Shown: positions 23,048 to 32,440 of the stretch, in pieces | Numbering within the stretch: the stretch's first letter is position 1 | Layout of the letters: each line of letters starts with the position of its first letter | NCBI RefSeq assembly: GCF_023898315.1 | Contig: NC_064619.1 | Coordinates: 480,107,376-480,171,375, forward strand | Reading direction: 5' to 3' | DNA length: 64,000 bases | Source of the DNA: Schistocerca nitens | Taxonomy: Eukaryota; Arthropoda; Insecta; Orthoptera; Acrididae | The notes under the pieces: generated by a model | Databases searched by the model: none | What the model saw: the letters and a program-made list of their open reading frames with translations, nothing else | Told to the model about the DNA's origin: nothing | Program-made: the position numbers and the translations under genes

Positions 23048-23669
23048 ATGAGCCAAGTGAAAAATAGATGAACTCCTTGTAGAAAATACAAAGCTCATCA
23101 GAACATAAAATTCACACTTGAAAAAGAAAGAGAAAATCAAATAAATTTTCTTGACATTACAATTAAAAAAGGAAATGGCAAACATACATTTAACATCTTT
23201 ATAAAACCAACAGCCCCAGACACAATAATACATTCCACATCCAACCACCCCCACAACCAGAAACTTGCATTACTAAGACACATGTTACATCGATTAAACA
23301 GAAACCCACTCAGCAAGAGAAACTATGAACAATAAATGAGTACAATCATACAAATAGCTAGGAACAATGGGTATGACACACATGTGGAACACAGGCTTAA
23401 TCAAAAATTAAAAACACAAATAAAAAACAAACACAACATTCCCAGAGTACAAAAGAACTCACAAGCTGAAAACTTACAAACACACTCAACACACACAATG
23501 ACAACACCACACAGAAAAGAACCAGATGGTACACCATGACCTACACACATAAACTAACACACAGAGTTGCAAACCTCCTAAAGAGACAGGGATTCAAAAT
23601 AGCATATAAGCCTGGGCAAACCCTTCAATCACACCTAAGCCAGCCAGCTACCAAGAGGGACAAATTCCA

Positions 23670-24015
23670 ACAATCATGAATAGATAAACTTGAATGTCAA
23701 AGTTGTGATGCAGTATACATAGGCATTACATGCAGGTATTTTGAAACAAGATACAAAGAACATATCAGATGTTGGAAGTATGAAACAAACCATTCCACAT
23801 TTGCAGAGCATTTAAAACACTACAACCATCATCCTACAAACATGGAAGAAGAAATTAAAATAATGAGAATAAGCAACCATGACAAACATCTTATACAAAC
23901 ACAAGAAAACTTCCACATCCAGAAAGCCATAGCAGAAAACAAACATGTGATAAATGAACAAACACACATCAGCACAGGCTCCCTACTACACTTAATAAAG
24001 GAAATGATAACATAA
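23670..24015 (+). pseudogene. GIY-YIG-like endonuclease region of copy 1
   Basis: The frame reads LECQSCDAVYIGITC, then FETRYKEHIR and FAEHLKHYNHH, ending at a TAA at about 24013. The GIY half of the motif is lost (tgaatagataaa in place of gga-ata-tat) with a stop codon. Penelope elements use this domain to nick their target. Confidence 0.75.
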
Positions 24016-24042
24016 AACAAGAAAACTCTTCCCCACACCATC

Positions 24043-24043
24043 T

Positions 24044-24107
<64 letters not shown>

Positions 24108-24108
24108 A
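24043..24108. repeat. (CA)n microsatellite
   Basis: Pure CA repeat of about 60 bp in the 3' part of the Penelope copy. A shorter one lies at the same place in copy 2 (about 26710-26752). Confidence 0.95.
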
Positions 24109-24472
24109 AACGCACACACAAATGCATACACGAACAGACCAGAGATACTTTAATACTTACACTCATAAGTTCCGATCTTTGGCAAAAACATTTGACAGTC
24201 GGCAGCAGAAACCAAAACATTGCATTAAAACAAGAGTTCAGTGCATAGTGCTGTGGAATGTGGAAAAACCGCAAATTGGCGTTCATAAGAAGTAGAATAA
24301 CATCAAAAATGCAACAGGAGCGTAATATGTAAGAAATTGTCTACGCAAACCTGTAAGTACAGTTCAAAACGTTACTACTTAATAGGAAATAGCAACCAGG
24401 AGAACTGCTTATAACCTATAGGCACAGTGACAAAAATGTAAATAAAATAGCTAGCATATGTACATATTCCAG

Positions 24473-24518
24473 GCCACTGATGATGCCTTGCAGAAAATAA
24501 AGGCGAAACGCGTATGGC
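24473..24518 (+). ncRNA. Hammerhead ribozyme core (Penelope 5' pseudo-LTR)
   Basis: Stem I GCCA (24473-24476) pairs with TGGC (24515-24518). The core CTGATGA is at 24477-24483, followed by one extra T, then stem II GCCTT (24485-24489) with AAGGC (24500-24504), then GAA. Stem III is ACG directly against CGT with no loop, then A as the cleavage-site nucleotide. Hammerheads are known in Penelope-like elements. With no stem III loop it probably works as a dimer, or within a tandem RNA. Confidence 0.8.
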
Positions 24519-24621
24519 ACTAAAATTGTGTTTTATTCAGTTGCTGTCAGACGGTCCATAAGTAAAAATTATCAATATAAGGTAATATCACACGCAACTG
24601 AGGAAGGCAGGACTACAAAAG

Positions 24622-24873
24622 TTGAAGATGTCAATACATCTATGTCAAGCATTCCCTGTCAACATGTACAACAGGTTCAAGAAAATACATCTGAGACTCC
24701 ATAAGACGGTACAGCACATAAAATTCAAGAAAACATGCAAAAAGAACCATTTAATTCCAAGTTACATCAATGTAAAGGTTAAAAACAGTTCTACAGTGGC
24801 ACAAAAGTCGAAATCATTTGCAGAACGATATTGGTTACTATATGAAATTAAGATGCTCTATTTGAAAAAATAA
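24622..24873 (+). pseudogene. Penelope ORF, N-terminal segment
   Basis: An 83-codon frame with basic KFKKTCKKNHLIPSYI and AERYWLLYEIKMLYLKK, the N-terminal region common before the Penelope RT. It ends at a TAA a few bases before the next frame, which continues the same protein, so one small indel separates them. Confidence 0.65.
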
Positions 24874-24882
24874 CACCTAAAC

Positions 24883-26181
24883 ATGATGCTCTATGAGACT
24901 CATCTAGAATTGGCAAAAAACATAAAAAACGACGCAGTTTTCATGGCACTAGTAGAAAAAACTGAACACAACACATACACAGCAATGAAACATTTACAAA
25001 ACAAACATAAACAGAATATAATGAAACTAACAGTAAAAAAGACGCTAAAATACATTTACATTTTAAATGTGAAACCACATGAACTCCAAGACACATTCCA
25101 TCCACGCTTAGTTAACCTAACAGAGACAGAACTACACGAAAATGAAAAAATGCTCTTGGAAAAAGGTTTTAAACACTTCACCAATAGCAAAGTGAACAAT
25201 CAGTACATAGAAAATCTCATAGTAGAAACTGAACACATCCTTACACGTGAAGAACATCAAAATAATTATGAAATAAACATAGGACTGACAAGAGTGCTAG
25301 TAAAAGAAGAAATAAAAGGCATAATAAAACAAACACAGCAGACACACAATAAAAACAACCAAACAGAAGCAGCCACTATGAAAAGGTTAAAACAAAAGTT
25401 AACAAACAATAATATATTAATAACAAGAGCAGACAAGGTAAATGTAACAGTAGTCATGGATAAAGAGCAAAACATCACAAAAAGAAAGGAATACATAAAC
25501 ACCAGTGCCATACAAAAACTAAAGTCAGATCCAACTACACGATTCCGGGCAAATGTGAAACGAACACTGAAAAACATTGAACACACACTCACAGACAAAC
25601 AGAAATACTACTTAACACAGAAAAACCCACAAGCACCAACACTCCGTAGTCAACTGAAAGTACATAAAGAGGGAATGCCAATGAGAGCTGTTATCAACTT
25701 CAAGAAAGCCCCAACATACCGCATAGCCAAACACCTCCAAAAGTTAGTTACAAAACACTATAAAGTAGAAAACAACAGAACAGTGATAAACACAGGAAAC
25801 CTAATAGAAAACATACAGAACATACAGGTACCACACACAGCATCACTGATTTCATTCGATATAGAAAATATGTATACCTCCATCCCTATCACAGAAACAA
25901 TAGAAATTATAGAACAAAATCTCTCATCCCACAGCAACCGCACCACAGACGCAATAAAACAAATAATAGATATGCTCAGACTGACAATTGAACAAAACTA
26001 CTTTCAGTTTGAGAAAGAATATTATCTACAAACTGATGGACTGCCCATGGGATCCCCAATATCAGGAACACTAGCAAATATTACCATCAATCACCTAGAA
26101 AATCAGATATTTGAAAAGATAACCACAAATGAAAGTTTATATATTGGTACAGATACGTGGATGACATTATTTGTCTGGTAA
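24883..26181 (+). pseudogene. Penelope-like reverse transcriptase, main frame
   Basis: A 432-codon frame. Residues 180-194 (ITRADKVNVTVVMDK) and 258-275 (LKVHKEGMPMRAVINF) are Penelope hallmarks. RT motifs follow: SFDIENMYTSIP at 324-335 and GLPMGSPISGTLAN at 386-399. The catalytic YVDD box (26154-26165) is present but in another frame, because ggtac (26146-26150) is inserted just before it. The enzyme would copy element RNA at a nicked target. The same 5-base insertion in copy 1 shows both come from one damaged parent. Confidence 0.88.
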
Positions 26182-26319
26182 ATGAGCCAAGTGAAAAAAT
26201 AGATGAACTCCATTCAGAAATAAACAAAGCTCATCAGAATATAAAATTCACACTTGAAAAAGAAAAATAGCATATAAGCCTGGGCAAAACCTTGAATCAC
26301 ACCCAAGCCAGCCAGCTAC

Positions 26320-26560
26320 CAAGAGGGACAAATTCAATCAATCAGGAATATATAAACTTGAATGTCAAAGTTGTGATGCAGTATACATAGGCATTACATG
26401 CAGGAATTTTGAAACAAGATACAAAGAACATATCAGATGTTGGAAGCATGAAACAAACCATTCCACATTTGCAGAGCATTTAAAACACTACAACCATCAT
26501 CCTACAAATATGGAAGAAGAAATGAAAATAATGAGAATAAGCAACTATAAGAAACATACA
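26320..26560 (+). pseudogene. GIY-YIG endonuclease region of copy 2
   Basis: Gly-Ile-Tyr (26345-26353), ten residues, then Tyr-Ile-Gly (26384-26392): the full GIY-x10-YIG motif, followed by FETRYKEHIR and FAEHLKHYNHHPTNMEEE. The reading frame upstream is lost by the internal deletion, so no complete protein is made. Confidence 0.75.
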
Positions 26561-26706
26561 AACACAAGAAAACTTCCACATCCAGAAAGCCATAGCAGAA
26601 AACAAACATGTGATAAATGAACAAACACACATCAGCACAGGCTCCCTACTACACTTAATAAAGGAAATGATAACATAAAACAAGAAAACTCTTCCCCACA
26701 CCATCT

Positions 26707-26709
<3 letters not shown>

Positions 26710-26752
<43 letters not shown>
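26710..26752. repeat. (CA)n microsatellite
   Basis: CA repeat at the position equivalent to 24043-24108 in copy 1. Confidence 0.9.
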
Positions 26753-26755
<3 letters not shown>

Positions 26756-27115
26756 CACACACAAATGCATACACGTACAGACCAGAGATACTTTAATAAT
26801 TACACTCATAAGTTTCGATCTTGGGCAAAAACATTTGACAGTCGGCAACAGAAACCAAAACATTGCATTAAAACAAGCGTTCAGTGCATAGTGCTGTGGA
26901 TTGTGGAAAAAACCGCAAATTGGCGTTCATAAGAAGAAGAATAACACCAAAAATGCAACAGGAGCGTAATATGTAAGAAATTGACCACGCAAACTGTAAG
27001 TACAGTTCAAAACATTACTACTTAATAGGAAATAGCAACCAGCAGAACTGTTTGTAACATATATGCACAGTGACAAAAATGTAAAAAAAATAGCTAACAT
27101 ATGTACATATTCCAG

Positions 27116-27161
27116 GCCACTGATGATGCCTTGCAGACAATAAAGGCGAAACGCGTATGGC
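27116..27161 (+). ncRNA. Hammerhead ribozyme core (Penelope 3' repeat)
   Basis: The same architecture as at 24473: stem I GCCA/TGGC, CTGATGA at 27120-27126, one T, GCCTT/AAGGC, GAA, loopless ACG/CGT, then A. One loop base differs from copy 1 (gacaat for gaaaat), in stem II, where it leaves pairing unaffected. Confidence 0.8.
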
Positions 27162-27342
27162 ACTAAAATTGTGTTTTATTCAGTTGCTGTCAGACGGTCC
27201 ATAAGTAAAAATTATCAATATACCGTAATCTCATACTTGTTTTTATATTTCTTTCGTAAGTGTACTCAAAACTCAGAAACTCATTCGCAGACGTTTCCGT
27301 GCCTCGCCGATAGTCGAGCACATCAACCAAATATAAGTAAAA

Positions 27343-27363
27343 AAAGAATGTGTGTGTGTGTGG

Positions 27364-27401
<38 letters not shown>

Positions 27402-27446
27402 TAGGGAGAGACATAAAAGGCAAAAAGAGAGAGAGAGAGAGAGAGT
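27343..27446. repeat. (TG)n(AG)n microsatellite in the left arm
   Basis: TG repeats run into AG repeats. The mirror tract in the right arm (about 35005-35053) is shorter and interrupted. Confidence 0.9.
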
Positions 27447-29985
27447 AAAAAATTGTTGTGAGAAAATTAAATCATGGTATGTAAAGAAATCTTTCACTAA
27501 AATGACATGTTCCACATCATTACGTAATATCGTATTTGTGATCTATGAAATGATCTAATGTTATCTAATCTAATCATATCATATTGATGACTAGCCATGA
27601 AGAGTCATGAATTACCGAAATTTTTGACAATACCTGTTACCAAACCTAAACCTAAAAATAAAAGACGACAATTTTTGTAATAAACCGCGACTTCTATCAA
27701 CACCCTTTTGTCCCTGTTAACTAACCACGAAAGATGTCCTATATACGTCCATTCTGAAGTAACAAAGTGTGCATGCATTTAAAGATGAAGTGCATGATGT
27801 GACGTTCTGTGACGGAGATACGAACTCAACGCGTAATCGGATTGTTAACTAATTAAAATCAAATGTTACGTATCGGTTTTTCTTACCAGCTGCTAGGTGT
27901 TTGAATCTAAAATAAGGATACAAACTTTTGTGCCTAAGCGACAATCGAACTGCACACCTACCGTGCATCCACGAATATAGCTTAAGTATCAGTTGTTTAC
28001 TCACCAACAGTAAGACGTGTGCGTGTTTGACCAGAAATAACGACACCTGTTGCGGTTGTTGGCAACACAGGAACAGACATTAAAAATGCATGTCAATTTT
28101 CACTAGCAGGCCGGTGTGCACGTGATAGGGCTTGAAATGAAATTATGAATAATTTTGTACTGGATCAGCATTCGGACCCACATACTTACCTTTGGAGGAT
28201 ACTAGCGAAGATTGCGGTCTTGGGAGAAGGAACGAAATGATTGAACTATACGGTTCCGAGAGATTCAGATCCTCGAAAGAGGACATACGAATTCGAATCA
28301 CAGTCCAGCACCAAATTTTTCAACGTCGCTAGTTCAATCAAGTACAAGTAAAATAAGAGCCCTGTTCCTTTAAATGGCTATCGGTTCATCAAATAAAAAA
28401 AAAAATTTTCTAGTGCAAGTAAGTTTACTGAGGGCTGTATTTCTGTTTACCATGACTTCCGCTATATCATTTCCCAAAGTAAACCGGCTCTGCCCAGTTG
28501 GTAATGAAGGAACGTGATGTTTAATGCGGATTCTGGATTATAACGCCTTTCTCTTGAGGTTACCAGAGGTAAAGTAAATCTGTCTGTGACTCTTTAAAGT
28601 AAATGCCTGAACCCACGCATTGCACCTGTGATAGTTTGTTCCACCAGACCATTGTGGCCAATAAATTTCCCAGCCCCAGGAGTGTGCTGTAACGGATGAT
28701 GTGCTTAGCTTACAAAATTAGTCACGGTGGAAAAAACGCGAGTCCATTAAATGGTTAAGTAGAAGCAAGCTTCTGACGCGGAGGTTATGCTATTCTTATG
28801 TCAGCAGGATGTAAGGACTCGTCTAGCCATATAGGCTCGATGTGAAGCCATTTTGAAATTTTCGCAAGTTCAGCAAATTTCTTAGTTCGAGAAAATCCAC
28901 TGGGAATTGTGAAGTTACCGGTTAATTCGATTATTACCGTCATTATTACCATCATTTTCTTCATACGGCTGCTGGAACACTGTACTTGAAGATCATTTGA
29001 TGCCTTTTGGTCACCATAGAAGTAGTTTAGCAAGAACAGGTTCTTTCCCTGTTTACGGAATCCTTTTCATGTTAATATCAAACATCAGCAATTACTCATA
29101 GATTACATTAAAACTAAAGTAATTGATGAAGACGTTACTTGATAACAAATCGCGCTGCCATTCTTCATTTACTTGCGCCTTGAAATGGCTATCGACTACT
29201 GCCAAACCAAAAGGCAAGAGATCTTACTGCCTTCCGATATACGTCGCTGTCAGTTCTTCCATATGATTTGGTCGACATGACCTGTTTCAAGTTGTGTATG
29301 ACAGACTATTTTTTAGGAAATCAATTGTTTTCCTTTGCAATAAACAGAAAGATTTTCATTCTGAGCTATCCAAGTACAAAATTTTCACAATAATAGTTCA
29401 AATTTAATATTCGCTTCTATAATCTAGGAAAGTACTTCACAGTTGCAAAACTCGCATCCGACTCATTGTCCTTACACTTAGTCGCTGACCATTAATTCTA
29501 GCTCAGAGTGACATCAGATTAAGTAGCCTAATGTAGCGAAGACTGTTTCCCAGTGCTCTTTCTCACCAGAAAATTCGCAATTCTTTCATTTGGCTCAATA
29601 AGTACACTGTAACAGTAATTTCTGTGTGTATGCAATTCATACGGATTGTAGAATTTAGTGGTTCCGTCTCTTCCACTTCTGTGTACAATATGACTGACCT
29701 AAACGGGCCCTTTATCATTATAGGCCCTGGGCAGTGCAACATCATACTGACAACAGTACTGTGCTTTTACTGACAACCTGACTGTTCGTTTTACCTGATT
29801 TTGTTATCATTTAAATAAAACAACAAGACCTTCCAGTGGGAGACATTTCGTCCCCCTTTTCCATCTGTGTAGTTTGTCAGTAAGATTTTTTCTTTCCAAC
29901 CAGCGAAATGTGGCAGAGTACGGCAGGTAAACGATTCACAAACCACGATTTAGTGCAGTTAAGACGATTTCTTTAAACATTGTCG

Positions 29986-32440
29986 TAGCTGAAGGAATTT
30001 AGTTTCGTCTTAAATCGTCTCATGCAGCAATGCTCACAGATATCTCAAATAGGAAAAGCTCTTTATCCAGGTACGAAAGTTGTCAAACAAAGTTCACACC
30101 TTTTGTGTCAGGTTGATCTTTTCGTCTGATAGCACTGCATAAGTATTTTGTCTAACAGGTATCACAAGTAGTGTTCCTGTAGCTGTGGGAATCATTCGTT
30201 GAAAACGAGTTTAACACCAATGGGTACAGTACTGCTAAGTATTCAAAATGATTATCAACCTAATTCTCAGTTCATCCACAAACTGAGGCGAATTTATAAT
30301 ATTGAAGCTAGACAGTGTATCCTGGTCTTCCTTGAGTGGGAATTGGAAGGCATTTACACACTTATACAATACTATGAATACTTCGAACGCTGTAGTTAAC
30401 GTTGCTCTCACAAACTACTTTTGTTTTTTGAATTCTTCGGCCTCTTCAGCGTGCAATAGGTGTTGTAGATACAGTCTTAGAGCAAAAAATTAACCGCCGA
30501 GTCGTTCACGTTGGTGGACAATACAGTCGTGCTCCTCTCAGAATCCTTTGTCCGGCAATATGCTCGATCTGGCAACTTTGTAGACTGCGGCACTTCCAAG
30601 AGGAAGTCTTGACTTCATCTTAGTACATTATTCTTGGCTACGACCGTAGTCTTGAGGTAAAACGCGAGACTAGGTAATATGACGTCCGGCGACCGAAAGG
30701 ACACATCGACAAAATTATTATCGCCCCTTTCCTCTCGGTGCAGAAGTTATGAGTGTAATTCAATTGAATCTACAATATATTTCGCTTTCTGTCACACTGG
30801 TGATAATAGTTTGCTTCAACATTGTTTTAGCGTAAGATTTCTTTGTCGACCATCTGCCTCTGAACACCGCATGCGTCTGAGTCCTTTGGGACCCGTTTAC
30901 TGCCTACCGGCGTTGGCTGAGGCACTGCATTGTCTCGCCTTCTGCCGACAACGTCTGCTTCACTCCGCACTCTTGATCATGTAAAATGCTTTGAGTGGTG
31001 ACCCATAATATCTGTCTACAATTTGTGTTTCACTCTTGATAGCAAAGGAGGCACAAAACCGTTTTTATTTGATGATTATTTTATTATATTAGAATGCAAT
31101 ACATCAATGTGGCACAGAATTAATATCATTGTTTCTGATCCAGTGCACTATAATTAAAGCGTCACATTCCGTTCTTTTTCCCTTCACAGGAGATTCTTCA
31201 AATAATTTATTATTGTCATGGATTCATATGTGTTAGTCAAGGCACAGAGAGTAAATGCAATGTAAAGGGTTTGGTTTCTTTCTTTGATTCTCTATGGTAT
31301 ATGGATACAAAAGATTGTGTCAATACCTATCAGAACCTGCTCTATAGCTACTGAGGCAAATTGCTTGTTTTGAGGTCGATACATTAATTAATGGAGAAGT
31401 GAACGCTGTTCACAAGTGATATTTAAAATGTTCAATTGGATTTAAGGCGACAAAATTGCCCATATTTGAAGCTACCCAGAGAAAAAGTAAGTTGCTAGAG
31501 CCACTGTTAGCAAATGTCTTCAGAGAGTTCCTAATTGCTACTGTGGACATTTAGCATAGAGGCCCTATAGTAATCAAGAGGTTCATCTCCGTCATACTTA
31601 TCACCCTGGCATGTGAGTCTTTAAGTGAAGAACAATATTGAAATTCGTATCGTTGACGGTCGATTCGAATTTCTTCAGAGACGCTGGTTTTGCGAAGCAG
31701 CTTGGTAGTCAGAAAGCCAAGATCTATGACCATTAACACGACTTACTGAGTCGAGTTACCAAGAGGATTTGATGTGTAATAGTTTTCTTGCGATTTCGAT
31801 ACAGAATTTTTTCTGGAAATTCGAAGCTCCATAAAATATATCAGAAAAAAAGCTCACACACTGCTGCCTGTGCACCACTCTCATCAGCCTCATAACGCAT
31901 CGTGAAAGATAATAAAAGTTGTCACTTATGTGAAGAAGCAAAAAAATTGAATTTTCTGTCACAGTGTCTTCGTTTACATGACGATTATATAGCGCGAGTC
32001 ATTCAAATTGAAAGGGAATATCAAGAGAAATTAGTGAGTCAATGCAGTACCATACGCGGAAGTGATTGCACTGCCACAGTGTTGCGTAATGTTTGTGACG
32101 ATGTTGCCAATTCTCAGCTGTGCTAGGAACAGCTCTGTAGCGGTATGCGAGGAGAATACCGTGCTCGTGTCTTAGGAGGATATGGAGAGGAGGCGCATGG
32201 TTTGGTTAATATGCAGCGTTTCCTCCTACCACTCGTGTCAAACATTCAGGTGTATAATCTTCTATCACGAATATAGTTTCCTACAAAGTATATACAAATA
32301 AAACACTTTCCTTGTTACTTTGTGACAAGAGATTGTTTCAGTACAATAAAAAGTCTTTGGAAATCACTTATGCCTACCTGTCACAAAAGTAAGATAAGAA
32401 ACACTTTGCACCTCGAAATCGATTGCATCTATGTGCACTC
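29986..32440. other. Unique spacer of the giant palindrome
   Basis: About 2.45 kb of single-copy sequence between the arms. The longest frames (30679-30984 and 31902-32126) resemble nothing I know. A terminal-repeat-like string tacagtcgtgctc occurs at 30522-30534. No transposase is visible. Confidence 0.6.

Larger units (their letters stand above)
22494..24600 (+). mobile_element. Penelope-like element, 5'-truncated copy 1
   Basis: It starts at ccaacactccg, which in copy 2 is at about 25637, so it lacks the 5' half. It keeps reverse transcriptase (22535-23047), the following NQINFLDITI segment (about 23137-23166), an endonuclease-like region (23680-24015), a (CA)n tract, and a 3' repeat with a hammerhead ribozyme core. 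Together with copy 2 it forms the head-to-tail arrangement typical of Penelope elements, where a truncated upstream copy acts as a pseudo-LTR. Confidence 0.85.
24601..27223 (+). mobile_element. Penelope-like element, copy 2
   Basis: It follows copy 1 head to tail. It keeps the N-terminal coding part (24622-26181, with one frame change at about 24875), the RT, an intact GIY-YIG motif and the 3' hammerhead repeat. It has lost, relative to copy 1, the segment between RT and endonuclease: the deletion junction is at about 26266. Similarity to the palindrome arm resumes at about 27235. Confidence 0.85.
17442..29985. repeat. Left arm of the giant inverted repeat (with three insertions)
   Basis: Reverse complement of 32441-38893 apart from a Tc1-like element (17571-18993), a SINE (19661-19875) and the Penelope pair (about 22494-27223). 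At the Penelope site about 330 bp of arm sequence, kept at about 35160-35490 in the right arm, are missing. Short frames match mirror frames on the other arm exactly near the centre (28785-29033 with 33392-33640) and less well outside. Confidence 0.85.
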
